64,000 bases of DNA, taken from Parapedobacter indicus (GTDB lineage Bacteria > Bacteroidota > Bacteroidia > Sphingobacteriales > Sphingobacteriaceae). The notes below the pieces were generated by a model that searched no databases, was not told the origin of the DNA, and saw only the letters and a list, made by a program, of their open reading frames with translations. The DNA lies in assembly GCF_900113765.1 (NCBI RefSeq), contig NZ_FOQO01000006.1:331838-395837 (forward strand), in the 5' to 3' direction. Numbering within the stretch: position 1 is the stretch's first letter; each line of letters starts with the position of its first letter. Shown piece after piece: positions 1 to 9,640 of the stretch. The position numbers and the translations under genes are program-made.

Positions 1-3
1 AGC

Positions 4-471
4 ATGGATATCAAACAGATTCAAGACCTGATTAAATTTGTAGCAAAGTCAGGAGTGAATGAAGTATCTATCGAAGAAGAAAATTTCAAGATCACGATAA
101 AGACAAACCAGACACCCACTTACGTGACCGCCACGATGCCTAACGTGCCGCAACCGCAACCGGTAGCCGCCGTGGCAGCTCCCGCAGAGGCCCCGCAACC
201 GACGGCACCCAAAACGGAAGATACCTCAAACTATGTGACGATTAAGTCGCCTATGATCGGCACGTTTTACCGATCGCCCTCACCCGATAAGCCAGTATTT
301 GTCAACGTGGGTGACGAGGTTACCGCTGGCAAGGTGGTTTGCATCGTAGAAGCGATGAAATTGTTTAACGAGATCGAATCGGAAGTTTCCGGAAAAATCG
401 TCAAGATATTAGTAGACGATGCTCAACCTGTTGAATACGATCAGCCGCTGTTTTTGGTCGAGCCGAAATAA
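4..471 (+). CDS. accB: Biotin carboxyl carrier protein of acetyl-CoA carboxylase
   Basis: Carries the biotin that shuttles carboxyl groups between biotin carboxylase and carboxyltransferase in the first step of fatty acid synthesis. The 155-residue protein has the family layout: an N-terminal segment (1-40), a Pro/Ala-rich mobile linker (about 45-72) and a C-terminal biotinyl domain with EAMKL at 116-120, in which Lys119 is the biotinylation site. The length is normal for the family. accC follows after 70 bases, so the two are probably one operon. Only three bases precede the start codon here, so upstream signals lie outside the window. Confidence 0.97.
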   Translation: MDIKQIQDLIKFVAKSGVNEVSIEEENFKITIKTNQTPTYVTATMPNVPQPQPVAAVAAPAEAPQPTAPKTEDTSNYVTIKSPMIGTFYRSPSPDKPVFVNVGDEVTAGKVVCIVEAMKLFNEIESEVSGKIVKILVDDAQPVEYDQPLFLVEPK

Positions 472-541
472 GTTCGACTCGCTAAATCATTTTTGTGACC
501 AACGTCTTTAAACATTGCCTATTAGGTGTAGCCAAACATTC

Positions 542-1882
542 ATGTTCAAAAAGATATTAATAGCCAATCGGGGAGAAATCGCATTGCGGATCATCCGTAC
601 CTGCCGCGAAATGGGGATTAAAAGCGTAGCGATCTATTCGACCGCCGACCGCGATAGCCTGCATGTGCGGTTTGCGGATGAAGCGGTTTGCATCGGCCCC
701 CCTCCTAGTAAAGAATCTTACCTCAATATTCCTAATATTATATCCGCTGCCGAATTGACGAATGCGGATGCGATACACCCGGGATACGGGTTCCTATCGG
801 AAAATGCGCGGTTCTCCTCAATATGCAACCAATATGGCATCAAGTTTATCGGTGCTACCGCAGAGCAGATCCAGCAAATGGGCGATAAATCATCGGCCAA
901 AGAAACGATGAAGAATGCGGGTGTACCCACCATTCCCGGTTCGGAGGGATTGGTAAAAGACGTCAAAGAGGGCATACAGATAGCCAACGAAATCGGTTAT
1001 CCGGTGATTCTCAAGGCAACCGCTGGCGGTGGTGGGCGTGGTATGCGCATTGTGTGGAAAGACGAAGAATTTGAACCGGCATGGGATTCTGCCCGTCAGG
1101 AAGCCGGTGCTGCTTTCGGCAATGATGGCATCTACCTCGAAAAGTATGTCGAAGATCCCCGGCATATCGAAATACAGGTGGTGGGTGACCAATATGGGAC
1201 CGTTTGCCACCTTTCGGAACGCGATTGTTCCATTCAACGGAGGCATCAAAAGCTGATCGAAGAGGCTCCATCTCCTTTTATCACCCCGGAACTTCGAAAA
1301 GCAATGGGCGAAGCGGCCATCAAAGGAGCCAAAGCGGTTAACTACGAAGGGGCAGGTACCATCGAGTTCTTGGTCGATAAACACCGCAACTTCTACTTTA
1401 TGGAAATGAATACCCGCATTCAGGTGGAACACCCTGTCACCGAAGAGGTCATTAACTTTGACCTTATCAAGGAACAGATCAAGGTGGCAGCAGGTATTCC
1501 GATTTCGGGCAATAACTATGAGCCGACGATGCATGCGATTGAGTGTCGCATCAATGCCGAAGATCCATTCAATGGTTTCCGGCCTTCGCCCGGCAGGATT
1601 ACCAATTTCCACTCTCCGGGCGGTCATGGCGTCCGCGTGGATACGCATGCCTACTCCGGCTACGTGATTCCACCGAACTATGATTCAATGATTGCCAAAC
1701 TGATTTGTGTGGCTCAAACACGTGATGAAGCCATTTCCACCATGGAACGGGCATTAAGCGAATTTATTATCGAAGGGATAAAAACAACGATACCCTTGCA
1801 CCTTCGCCTAATGCGCGACCCGAATTTCAGGGCGGGCAACTTCACCACCAAGTTTATGGAAACATTTGATCTTAGTGAATAA
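542..1882 (+). CDS. accC: Acetyl-CoA carboxylase biotin carboxylase subunit
   Basis: ATP-dependent carboxylation of the biotin on AccB. The protein of 446 residues begins [16 protein letters not shown], the standard AccC N-terminus. It has the ATP-grasp glycine-rich loop (GGGGRGMR, near 165) and the catalytic segment [13 protein letters not shown] (near 285-297). I chose the ATG at 542; an in-frame TTG at 515 would add nine residues not expected in the family. A strong terminator follows directly, so the accBC transcript probably ends here. Confidence 0.97.
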   Translation: MFKKILIANRGEIALRIIRTCREMGIKSVAIYSTADRDSLHVRFADEAVCIGPPPSKESYLNIPNIISAAELTNADAIHPGYGFLSENARFSSICNQYGIKFIGATAEQIQQMGDKSSAKETMKNAGVPTIPGSEGLVKDVKEGIQIANEIGYPVILKATAGGGGRGMRIVWKDEEFEPAWDSARQEAGAAFGNDGIYLEKYVEDPRHIEIQVVGDQYGTVCHLSERDCSIQRRHQKLIEEAPSPFITPELRKAMGEAAIKGAKAVNYEGAGTIEFLVDKHRNFYFMEMNTRIQVEHPVTEEVINFDLIKEQIKVAAGIPISGNNYEPTMHAIECRINAEDPFNGFRPSPGRITNFHSPGGHGVRVDTHAYSGYVIPPNYDSMIAKLICVAQTRDEAISTMERALSEFIIEGIKTTIPLHLRLMRDPNFRAGNFTTKFMETFDLSE

Positions 1883-1901
1883 ATATAAGATACCTGATTA
1901 C

Positions 1902-1936
1902 AAAATACCATTCTTATGAAACAGAATGGTATTTTT
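1902..1936 (+). terminator. Rho-independent terminator after accC
   Basis: A perfect 13-bp stem (1902-1914 with 1923-1935), 8-base loop, A-rich before and T-rich after. Its 3' side also contains TATTTTTG (1930-1937), which matches the Bacteroidota -7 box TAnnTTTG and lies 16 bases before the tatC start. The site may therefore end accC transcription and start tatC transcription. The first role is well supported; the second is inference. Confidence 0.85.
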
Positions 1937-1953
1937 GCTTTTTATACGTTGTC

Positions 1954-2838
1954 ATGAGTAAACTATCCGGAAAGAAATTAATCGATGCTATCAAAAACAA
2001 AGGGAAAAACCTGGAAGCAGAAATGTCGTTTTTTGACCACCTTGAAGTGCTCCGTTGGCACCTCGTCCGGTCAGCGATAGCGGTAGCTGTTTTCATGGTC
2101 GTCGCCTTTTCCTTTTACGATTTTATCTTCGATGATATCATCATGGGGCCTAAAAGCCCTAATTTCTTGACCTATCGGGTAATGTGCCAAATTGCTGAAT
2201 GGCTCAATACGCCCGACTTCTGCGTAACGGAGGTGCCTGGCACCATCATTAATACGCAGATGGCGGGTCAATTTATTTTGCAGATCAACTCGTCCTTGAT
2301 TATTGCTGTTTTACTGGGCTTTCCCTATCTTTTGTACGAAGTATGGCTTTTTGTCAAACCTGCACTGACCGACGTGGAGCGGAAATCATCCAGTGGATTC
2401 GTATTTTATGCAAGCATACTCTTCCTATTGGGGGTGTTATTTGGGTATTATGTGGTGGTTCCACTTGCCATGAACTTTCTGGCCAATTACTCGATCAGTG
2501 ACGACATATCCAATACAATTACCATTGACAATTACCTGTCGTTCGTGGCGACACTGACGTTGGGGTGCGGCATTGTATTTGAATTGCCGATCGTCATCTT
2601 TATCTTATCAAAACTAGGAATTATGACGCCGCAATTCATGCGGAAGTCTCGTCAATATGCGGTCGTAGTCATCCTACTTATCGCCGCCGTCATCACTCCT
2701 ACACCCGATATCATTACGATGCTGACCGTGAGTTTTCCGATGTTCCTGCTTTATGAACTGAGCATTGTCGTGGCAGCACGCGTACAAAAAGGTAAGATGA
2801 AGGCTGAAGTCGATTTTTATAACGGAGAAAATCAATAA
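1954..2838 (+). CDS. tatC: Sec-independent protein translocase TatC
   Basis: Core membrane subunit of the twin-arginine translocase, which recognises RR signal peptides of folded exported proteins. The 294-residue protein starts with a cytoplasmic helix containing EMSFFDHLEVLRWHLVRS, a version of the conserved TatC N-terminal motif, followed by about six hydrophobic segments. The C-terminal half has the expected VITPTPDIITM loop and a last helix ending in ELSIVV. rpiB starts three bases after its stop, so they are probably co-transcribed. A likely Tat substrate is encoded in this window at 62479-63783. Confidence 0.95.
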   Translation: MSKLSGKKLIDAIKNKGKNLEAEMSFFDHLEVLRWHLVRSAIAVAVFMVVAFSFYDFIFDDIIMGPKSPNFLTYRVMCQIAEWLNTPDFCVTEVPGTIINTQMAGQFILQINSSLIIAVLLGFPYLLYEVWLFVKPALTDVERKSSSGFVFYASILFLLGVLFGYYVVVPLAMNFLANYSISDDISNTITIDNYLSFVATLTLGCGIVFELPIVIFILSKLGIMTPQFMRKSRQYAVVVILLIAAVITPTPDIITMLTVSFPMFLLYELSIVVAARVQKGKMKAEVDFYNGENQ

Positions 2839-2841
2839 ACG

Positions 2842-3285
2842 ATGACCCTAGCAAAAAAAACAATCGCTATTGGTGGAGACCATGCAGGATTCGGATATAA
2901 ATCTGCATTGGTGCAATTCCTTGAAGAAGCGGGATATGCGGTGAAAGATTTCGGTACAGACACAGCCGATTCAGTCGACTACCCGGACTTTGCCCATCCC
3001 GTGGCAGCTGCTGTAGAAAGTGGCGATTTTGAGCGTGGCATCCTGGTGTGCGGCAGTGCCAACGGCGTAGCGATCACAGCCAATAAGCACCAGGGGATAC
3101 GAGCGGCTATCTGCTGGCAGGAAGAATTGGCATCGCTTGCCAGGCAGCATAATGATGCGAATGTTGTCTGCATTCCGGCCCGGTTCATTGACATTGATTT
3201 GGCAAAGGCCATCGTAAACACGTTTATGACGACTGATTTTGAAGGTGGCCGCCACGCAAACCGAGTCTGTAAAATCTCCTGTTAA
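2842..3285 (+). CDS. rpiB: Ribose 5-phosphate isomerase B
   Basis: Interconverts ribose 5-phosphate and ribulose 5-phosphate in the pentose phosphate pathway. The 147-residue protein shows the RpiB/LacA hallmarks: IAIGGDHAG at the N-terminus, the catalytic Cys70 in GILVCGSANGV, the following GIRAAICW segment and GGRHANRV near the C-terminus. Length is normal. It sits three bases downstream of tatC. The next gene starts 88 bases later with no clear terminator between. Confidence 0.94.
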   Translation: MTLAKKTIAIGGDHAGFGYKSALVQFLEEAGYAVKDFGTDTADSVDYPDFAHPVAAAVESGDFERGILVCGSANGVAITANKHQGIRAAICWQEELASLARQHNDANVVCIPARFIDIDLAKAIVNTFMTTDFEGGRHANRVCKISC

Positions 3286-3372
3286 TTATCAATGGTTAAT
3301 GCCAGGTGTTTATGATCTGATAGCTGACAGCTAAATTCCGACGTCCGGTATCCCAAAAATCAAATAGCGACC

Positions 3373-4950
3373 ATGAAGCACACATTATCTGTAGTTTTTC
3401 TTATTTCAGCGCTCTGTGGCTGCATCAAAGGCCAAAACCATGATCCGCTCCAGCAAAAATATGCTACAGAAATAAACCCGGAATCTGCAAAAAAACATCT
3501 TTCCATCCTTGCATCCGCTGAATTTGAGGGACGCGGAACCGGAGAGCCCGGCGGAGAAAAAGCAGCAGCCTATATCGCAGCCGAATTTAAGAAATTAGGG
3601 CTGACAGCCCCGGTAGAAGGCTCCTATTTCCAGCCCGTGAAGCTGGTAAGGACACGGTTTGATGTCGGGGAATTTACGATCGCCGGACAATCGTTTCATA
3701 ACGGCAAGGATTTCTATTTCATAGGTGGCGGACCGGAAACCCACGTTCAGGCAAGAGATCTGGTTTTCATCGGTTATGGTATCAGCGACGAGAAGTATGA
3801 CGACCTAAAGGGGATTGACATCGAAGGCAAGGTTGTGTTAGTGCTGAGTGAGGGGGAACCCAAGGATGCAAAAGGTAAGTCCCTGATTACGGGGATGGAT
3901 ACCCCGTCTGACTGGGCAACCTCTAACACCAAACGCTTGCAAAACATCACTTCCAAAAAGCCGAAACTAATTATCGCGGTATCCAATACCGTTCACGAAT
4001 CGCTCACACGTTTCGGATATCGGCTTACCCAGCCGCGCATCGCACTTGATGACGATAAAAATCAGGCAGTGGCCACAGCCACTCCCGTAGCCACCATCGG
4101 CAAAGAAATGGCCAACTTGCTGTTGGCAAAGACGGGAACATCGGTCGATAAACTGGTGACTAAAATCGATGCAACCCAAAAGAGTCAAAGTGGTATTTAT
4201 AACGTCGACCTGAATACCTCATTCGGTTCCAAAACCGAACCGTTTACGTCGGACAACGTACTGGGGTACCTCGAAGGCACAGACCTCAAAGACGAATTGC
4301 TGGTTATTACGGCACACTACGATCACGAGGGTAACCAGAACGGTGTGATTTACTACGGTGCTGACGACAACGGATCGGGCACTACGGGCGTACTGGAAAT
4401 CGCCCGTGCTTTTGCCAAAGCGAAATCCGAAGGACATGGGCCTAGACGGAGTATTTTATTTATGACTGTCACCGCCGAAGAAAAGGGACTGTTGGGTTCA
4501 AATTATTATTCGCGCCATCCGGTATTTCCTTTGGAAAATACGGTTGTAAACCTGAATACAGACATGATCGGCCGCATAGACGACAAGCATTTAAATGGCA
4601 ACCACAACTATGTGCATGCCATCGGTTCAGACAAGCTCAGCTCCGAATTGAAGGCGATCAATGAAAAGGCGAATGCTGTATATACACAAATGGAGTTGGA
4701 TTATATGTATGACGATCCGAAGGACCCCATGCGTATCTATTACCGGTCGGATCAATACAATTTCGCAAAACATGGCATTCCCGTAATTTTCTATTTCAGC
4801 GGGCTCCACCCGGACTACCATACACCAGCGGATACTGTCGATAAGATCAATTTCGAATTGCTATGTAAACGTGCACGTCTGGCATTCCACACCGCTTGGG
4901 AAATCGCCAACCGTGATAAACGTTTGGTGGTGGATTCGAATAAAGAATGA
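3373..4950 (+). CDS. M28-family zinc peptidase, predicted lipoprotein
   Basis: A 525-residue extracytoplasmic aminopeptidase-like protein. The N-terminus is a short lipoprotein signal with the putative lipid-anchored Cys in SALCGC (Cys17). The M28 catalytic domain fills the C-terminal half. Visible zinc and catalytic residues are His315 (ITAHYDHEG), Asp331 (GADDNGSG), Glu369/Glu370 (TAEEKG), Asp397 (NTDMIG) and His483 (DYHTPAD). Residues about 120-280 form an inserted domain of the PA type seen in many M28 enzymes. The natural substrate cannot be told from sequence; the family includes aminopeptidases and glutaminyl cyclases. Confidence 0.9.
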   Translation: MKHTLSVVFLISALCGCIKGQNHDPLQQKYATEINPESAKKHLSILASAEFEGRGTGEPGGEKAAAYIAAEFKKLGLTAPVEGSYFQPVKLVRTRFDVGEFTIAGQSFHNGKDFYFIGGGPETHVQARDLVFIGYGISDEKYDDLKGIDIEGKVVLVLSEGEPKDAKGKSLITGMDTPSDWATSNTKRLQNITSKKPKLIIAVSNTVHESLTRFGYRLTQPRIALDDDKNQAVATATPVATIGKEMANLLLAKTGTSVDKLVTKIDATQKSQSGIYNVDLNTSFGSKTEPFTSDNVLGYLEGTDLKDELLVITAHYDHEGNQNGVIYYGADDNGSGTTGVLEIARAFAKAKSEGHGPRRSILFMTVTAEEKGLLGSNYYSRHPVFPLENTVVNLNTDMIGRIDDKHLNGNHNYVHAIGSDKLSSELKAINEKANAVYTQMELDYMYDDPKDPMRIYYRSDQYNFAKHGIPVIFYFSGLHPDYHTPADTVDKINFELLCKRARLAFHTAWEIANRDKRLVVDSNKE

Positions 4951-5460
4951 TTTCTTGTTACTTTTTTCCTTGATGAAAAAAGTAACCAAAAAAATCAAGG
5001 CTGTGAAGCCTCGGTCGCAGGTTGATTGCAAAGCATTTAAAGCGCAGATTGCAGCCGCTGCGCTTCCCCAATCCGCTTGGTACAGTGTCATTACGCAGGT
5101 TCCTGCACATGCTTTGCTGCTCCCTGCTTCCCGATCCTTCAAGGCCGATAACCCTCCGAACGTCCGTTCCGTGCGCCTACCAGCACCAACCCATCGTACT
5201 CCGCCCATGCCGCCTCATTCTGTCGCGGTTTGCAGTGGGATGCACTACCGTGGTAGCGTCAGAATACAGCGGTGAGTTATTTGCCTACTTTTTTGCGGAA
5301 ACCGCGAAGCAGCATGAGTGTCTTTAAAAGCGAACATACGAATAAAAAGTAGGGTCATATCGCGGCGAGCGACGGAATGCCCTTGCGGCGATTGAGCAAA
5401 AGAGCCCTTGCGGCTTGAGCAGAAATCCCTTTCTGCCAAACTGTCATTCATTCAAAATTT
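4951..5460. repeat. Structured non-coding intergenic element
   Basis: About 510 bases without a convincing gene. It opens with a perfect 12-bp hairpin (GTTACTTTTTTC at 4957-4968, GAAAAAAGTAAC at 4975-4986, 6-base loop) and closes with a second inverted pair (CCTACTTTTT at 5284-5293, AAAAAGTAGG at 5344-5353) that encloses a small GCGG-AAA-CCGC hairpin. A 12-bp palindrome CTACCGTGGTAG lies at 5245-5256. Open frames in several phases cross it but lack family features. I recall similar GTTACTTTTTTC...GAAAAAAGTAAC elements between genes in Sphingobacteriaceae, so a dispersed repeat or structured RNA is likely. Copy number cannot be determined here. Confidence 0.55.
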
Positions 5461-5465
5461 ATTGC

Positions 5466-5473
5466 TAACTTTG
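5466..5473 (+). promoter_or_regulatory. -7 promoter box of miaB
   Basis: TAACTTTG matches the Bacteroidota consensus TAnnTTTG and ends 19 bases before the miaB ATG. No good -33 TTTG is visible at the expected distance, so the call rests on the -7 box alone. Confidence 0.5.
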
Positions 5474-5492
5474 TAGGCTTTAATCAACAACG

Positions 5493-6896
5493 ATGTTTGA
5501 GACACCGACAAGTACAAAACAGCATGACGAATCGCGCCAGGGCGAGGCATTGCTGTTGGAGAATGATTCAAAAAAAAGCAATGGCCGGAAACTGTACATA
5601 GAAAGTTACGGTTGCCAGATGAACTTTTCCGACAGTGAGATCGTGGCCTCCATCCTGTTAGACAAAGGGTTTGAAACCACGCGCGATTATAAGGAAGCGG
5701 ACGTCGTATTCATTAACACGTGTTCCATCCGTGAAAATGCCGAACAACGGGTACGTAATCGGTTGAAGGAATTCGAATCGGCCAAGGCAAAAAACCCGGG
5801 CATGGTGGTGGGGGTATTAGGCTGCATGGCGGAGCGGTTGAAGTCCAAATTTTTGGAAGAGGAAAAACTGGTTGACGTTGTTGTAGGTCCCGATGCATAC
5901 CGCGATTTACCCAATCTCATTGAGCAGGTCGACGAAGGTTCTCGCGCGGTCAATGTATTGTTATCACGCGAAGAGACTTATGCGGACATTAGTCCGGTAC
6001 GCCTCAACACCAACGGCGTAACGGCGTTCATTTCCATCATGCGGGGTTGCGATAACATGTGTTCTTTCTGTGTGGTGCCCTTTACCCGCGGACGGGAGCG
6101 AAGCCGCGACCCACAGTCTATCGTTAAGGAAGCAACAGACCTGTTCAACGCAGGATACCGTGAAGTCACCCTCCTGGGACAAAACGTCGATTCATACAAC
6201 TATGAAACCATAAACTTCGCCAATTTGTTGGAAAAGGTCGCCCGGGTAAACCCGTTGCTACGGGTACGTTTTTCGACCTCGCATCCCAAAGATATTACCG
6301 ATGAGGTGCTCCATACCCTAGCGAGATACGAAAATATCTGCAAATATATCCATCTTCCCGTGCAATCGGGTAACTCAAGGGTACTCAACCTGATGAACCG
6401 TACATACGATCGTGAATGGTACATGGAACGGGTAAGTGCCATTCGCAGGATCATCCCTGAATGTGGAATTTCAACCGATGTTATCACCGGCTTCTGCAGC
6501 GAAACCGAGGAAGAACACCTGGAAACCCTGTCGATGATGGATTATGTGAAGTATGATTTTGCCTACATGTTTGCCTATTCGGAGCGCCCGGGCACCTTGG
6601 CTGCAAAGCGCTATGCGGATGATATTCCCGAGGAAGTGAAAAAGCGACGGCTCACCGAAGTGGTGAACCGCCAACGTGAACATAGTCTGGAACGCCTGCA
6701 AACCTATGTCGGCAAGACACATAAGGTATTGATCGAAGGATTATCAAAACGTTCAGACAATGACTATTGCGGCCGAAATGACCAAAACAGCATGGTTGTA
6801 TTCCCCAAGGACGATCGCTATAAAGTGGGCGACTACGTAAATGTCTATGCAGAGAAATGCACATCGGCAACGTTGATTGGAAAAATCATAGATTAA
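5493..6896 (+). CDS. miaB: tRNA-2-methylthio-N6-dimethylallyladenosine synthase
   Basis: Radical-SAM methylthiotransferase that converts i6A37 to ms2i6A37 in tRNA. The 467 residues comprise the N-terminal MTTase domain ([15 protein letters not shown], with further cysteines in [11 protein letters not shown] and [10 protein letters not shown]), the radical-SAM domain with the cluster motif CDNMCSFC followed by [12 protein letters not shown], and a C-terminal TRAM domain. This is a complete MiaB. The next gene starts two bases downstream, marking the start of an operon that includes the sigma-54 activator and lptE. Confidence 0.97.
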   Translation: MFETPTSTKQHDESRQGEALLLENDSKKSNGRKLYIESYGCQMNFSDSEIVASILLDKGFETTRDYKEADVVFINTCSIRENAEQRVRNRLKEFESAKAKNPGMVVGVLGCMAERLKSKFLEEEKLVDVVVGPDAYRDLPNLIEQVDEGSRAVNVLLSREETYADISPVRLNTNGVTAFISIMRGCDNMCSFCVVPFTRGRERSRDPQSIVKEATDLFNAGYREVTLLGQNVDSYNYETINFANLLEKVARVNPLLRVRFSTSHPKDITDEVLHTLARYENICKYIHLPVQSGNSRVLNLMNRTYDREWYMERVSAIRRIIPECGISTDVITGFCSETEEEHLETLSMMDYVKYDFAYMFAYSERPGTLAAKRYADDIPEEVKKRRLTEVVNRQREHSLERLQTYVGKTHKVLIEGLSKRSDNDYCGRNDQNSMVVFPKDDRYKVGDYVNVYAEKCTSATLIGKIID

Positions 6897-6898
6897 AA

Positions 6899-8146
6899 AT
6901 GGACATTCAAGACATTAAAAATAGATTTGGAATCATCGGCAACTCCCCGCTGCTCAACCGGGCAATTGATGTGGCGCGCCAAGTGGCCCCCACGGATATT
7001 TCGGTCTTAATTACGGGCGAAAGCGGAAGTGGCAAGGAGGTGTTTTCGCAAATCATTCACCAACTTAGTTCGCGCAAGCACGGTCCTTTCATTGCCGTTA
7101 ACTGCGGTGCGATACCTGAAGGCACAATTGATTCGGAGTTGTTCGGGCACGAAAAAGGTTCCTTCACGGGTGCACATGAAGCCCGAAAAGGTTATTTTGA
7201 AGTGGTAAACGGTGGCACGATCTTCCTCGATGAAGTAGGGGAATTGCCTCTGGGTACACAAGCTCGATTGCTGCGTGTATTGGAAACTGGCGAGTACATT
7301 CGTGTGGGTTCATCCAAGGTACAGAAAACCAACGTACGTGTGGTGGCAGCCACCAATGTGGATATATACGACGCCGTACAGAAGGGAAAATTCCGCGAAG
7401 ATCTGTATTACCGGCTCAATACGGTACCCCTGCGCATACCGGCGTTGCGTGATCGCAAGGAAGATATCCACCTGCTATTCCGAAAATTTGTAGCTGACTT
7501 TACCGACAAATACCGGAGTCCGAATGTACAATTGACGGAAGATGCACAACAGTTACTTGCTAACTATCCATGGCCGGGCAACGTAAGGCAATTGAAAAAT
7601 ATCGCCGAGCAGATTGCGGTATTGGAAAAAGAGCGATTAATTGATGCGAAGATCCTTGAGCAGTACCTCCCTATAGACCACCGAAGCACGCTTCCTGTAC
7701 ATGTGTCGGCTGGTGGAAAAGATGATTTTTCGGAGCGGGATCTACTTTATAAAGTGCTTTTCGACATGAAAAAGGATATGGTGGAATTGAAGAAACTGGT
7801 GGTTGAAATTATCCAAAATGGCGTCAACTCCCGGATTGTGGAAGATCACTCTCCTTATATTAACAAGCTGTACCGCGATGTGGACAGCCCTGCCCCCGAA
7901 CAATTGGCACCGCCCTCCACACTTACCATCCATCATCCGCAAGCGGGAAAAAATGAGGACTTCCACTTCCACACGCAAGAAGTGGAAGAAGTGGAAGAGG
8001 AATCGCTTTCATTGGTAGAGAAAGAATCAGATCTGATCAAAAAAGCACTAAAAAAACATAAGGGCAAACGTAAATCTGCGGCACAGGAGCTGGGGATATC
8101 AGAGCGAACCCTCTACCGGAAAATCAAAGACCTGAACTTGAATTGA
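6899..8146 (+). CDS. Sigma-54 interacting transcriptional activator without receiver domain
   Basis: A 415-residue enhancer-binding protein that would drive sigma-54 holoenzyme open-complex formation. The AAA+ domain starts almost at the N-terminus: Walker A GESGSGKE (40-47), the sigma-54 contact loop GSFTGA (87-92), Walker B GGTIFLDEVGE (105-115) and the PWPGNVRQLKN sensor II motif. A linker with a likely coiled-coil helix (DMKKDMVELKKLVVE) and an acidic stretch leads to a Fis-type HTH (AAQELGISERTLYRKI). No sensor or receiver domain precedes the ATPase. I used the ATG two bases after the miaB stop; an upstream in-frame ATG lies inside miaB. Targets are unknown. Confidence 0.93.
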   Translation: MDIQDIKNRFGIIGNSPLLNRAIDVARQVAPTDISVLITGESGSGKEVFSQIIHQLSSRKHGPFIAVNCGAIPEGTIDSELFGHEKGSFTGAHEARKGYFEVVNGGTIFLDEVGELPLGTQARLLRVLETGEYIRVGSSKVQKTNVRVVAATNVDIYDAVQKGKFREDLYYRLNTVPLRIPALRDRKEDIHLLFRKFVADFTDKYRSPNVQLTEDAQQLLANYPWPGNVRQLKNIAEQIAVLEKERLIDAKILEQYLPIDHRSTLPVHVSAGGKDDFSERDLLYKVLFDMKKDMVELKKLVVEIIQNGVNSRIVEDHSPYINKLYRDVDSPAPEQLAPPSTLTIHHPQAGKNEDFHFHTQEVEEVEEESLSLVEKESDLIKKALKKHKGKRKSAAQELGISERTLYRKIKDLNLN

Positions 8147-8151
8147 CAGGG

Positions 8152-8670
8152 ATGTATATGAGGATTGGAAAAAGAATTGGTTGCTTGGTGTTTTTATCGG
8201 CTATGTTAATTGCCCAAGGGTGCGGCGTCAAATATGGCTTTACGGGCGGCTCCATTCCGGAAGGAATGAAAACCTACACCGTAGAGTTTTTCGAAAATAC
8301 AGCTCCGATTGTTTATCCGACCCTCAGCCAGTCGTTTACTGAGGCGCTCAAAGAACGGATACGAAGCCAGTCGAGCCTCAGCCAGGTGACCAATGACGGT
8401 GATGCTATTTTTGAAGGACGAATTACAGGGTATGCCATTACACCCGCTGCCGTGGAAGCCGGCACAGACCGCGCAGCGCTCAGCCGGTTATCTATTACCG
8501 TCAGTGTGAAGTACACCAACAATATCAAACCGGAAGACAACTTTGACCAACCGTTTACCCGCTTTAAAGACTTTTCGGGTGCTATATCGGCACAGGAAGA
8601 GTCGTTGATACGGGATATCAATCAAATGCTCACAGAAGATATTTACAATCGGGCGTTTGCAAACTGGTAA
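8152..8670 (+). CDS. lptE: LptE-like outer-membrane lipoprotein
   Basis: A 172-residue lipoprotein resembling the Bacteroidota LptE family, the partner of LptD in lipopolysaccharide insertion at the outer membrane. The signal peptide ends in the lipobox IAQGC (Cys24), followed by GVKYGFTGGSIPEGMKTYTV, the typical start of this family. The ATGs at 8152 and 8158 are both possible; the second gives a slightly more usual signal peptide. It lies five bases after the sigma-54 activator stop, so the two are co-transcribed. The assignment is by family resemblance, since LptE is weakly conserved. Confidence 0.8.
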   Translation: MYMRIGKRIGCLVFLSAMLIAQGCGVKYGFTGGSIPEGMKTYTVEFFENTAPIVYPTLSQSFTEALKERIRSQSSLSQVTNDGDAIFEGRITGYAITPAAVEAGTDRAALSRLSITVSVKYTNNIKPEDNFDQPFTRFKDFSGAISAQEESLIRDINQMLTEDIYNRAFANW

Positions 8671-8678
8671 GCTAAAAT

Positions 8679-9629
8679 TTGGAGGTTATTGACGGAGTGG
8701 AACAGTTAGATTACAGCGTATTATACAATAGAACGGTAGCCGATCCTTTGGCAGCTGACGGACAGACCTTGTCCCTACTGATCGATCGCTATCCGTATGC
8801 CCAATCCTTACGCTTTATCCAAGCGCGAAGGCTATATCAAGAGAACGGGGGATGCAATATGAACGATGTCTTGTTGTACACCAATTCGCTCAACTGGTTG
8901 CAGGGTTATCTGATTGAAGGCCCTTCCCGACCTGAAGACACGGAAGCGGCCGACGCTCAACCTCACACCGAACCAGACAGCATGGTTTCCGATGCTTACG
9001 AACATCCTGCTGGGATAGACTACTTTGTCTACGCCGAAAAGGAGCAAACGACCGAATCGGCGGAATTGCTGCCCGCTTCAGATGCCACACCGTATGAAAA
9101 GGTAAGCCTCTATAACGACGAGCATATGCCGTATAGCTTTCTTTGGTGGCTCAATAAGACCCGCAAGGAACATGCACATACGTACCAACCTTATGCTCCA
9201 TTGAACAACATGCTCCAGCATGAGGCCGACCCTACAGAAAAGCAAGACGGCGAGCAGGTTTTAGATCAACAGATTCGGGAGAATATTTTTCACCTGCAGG
9301 CTCCCGAAGAAAAATTAAGCGAAAAACATCGGACTCAAACAGTACCCTTTCAGGTTCCTCAAAAGATAGATCCCATCATCGAGCGCTTCATCCGCGAAGA
9401 ACCACAGATCAAACCACCTCCGGCAGACAAGATTGATCTGGAAAACAAAGCCCGCAAGAGTGCGGAAGATCAATTAACACTGGTCTCAGAAACGTTGGCG
9501 AAGGTATATGTTGAGCAGGGCTTGTATCCAAAAGCCATCGAAATCTATAAAAAATTAAGTTTGAAATATCCCGAAAAAAGTGGTTACTTTGCCGCTCAAA
9601 TAGCTGAACTAGCGAACAAATTAACATAA
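8679..9629 (+). CDS. TPR-containing protein of unknown function
   Basis: A 316-residue protein I cannot name. The N-terminal 60 residues are helical ([20 protein letters not shown]); the middle (about 75-240) is acidic and low in complexity; the last 50 residues form one clear tetratricopeptide hairpin ([22 protein letters not shown]). The only upstream start options are a TTG at 8679 and a GTG at 8697; no ATG precedes the conserved N-terminal helix. It sits between lptE and secG, in what looks like one transcription unit, which suggests a link with envelope assembly, but this is only context. Confidence 0.75.
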   Translation: MEVIDGVEQLDYSVLYNRTVADPLAADGQTLSLLIDRYPYAQSLRFIQARRLYQENGGCNMNDVLLYTNSLNWLQGYLIEGPSRPEDTEAADAQPHTEPDSMVSDAYEHPAGIDYFVYAEKEQTTESAELLPASDATPYEKVSLYNDEHMPYSFLWWLNKTRKEHAHTYQPYAPLNNMLQHEADPTEKQDGEQVLDQQIRENIFHLQAPEEKLSEKHRTQTVPFQVPQKIDPIIERFIREEPQIKPPPADKIDLENKARKSAEDQLTLVSETLAKVYVEQGLYPKAIEIYKKLSLKYPEKSGYFAAQIAELANKLT

Positions 9630-9640
9630 CAAGACATCAA

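Noticed and set aside
515..541. TTG start for accC adding nine residues
   Set aside because: AccC proteins begin with the [16 protein letters not shown] sequence, which matches the ATG at 542.
890..1648. A 252-codon open frame antisense to accC
   Set aside because: It is the mirror of a strongly conserved gene on the other strand; no protein features and no promoter.
4871..5275. A plus-strand open frame of 134 codons, with an internal ATG at 4973, across the intergenic element
   Set aside because: It overlaps the end of the M28 peptidase gene, has no family features, and the DNA is dominated by inverted repeats, so a non-coding element explains it better.
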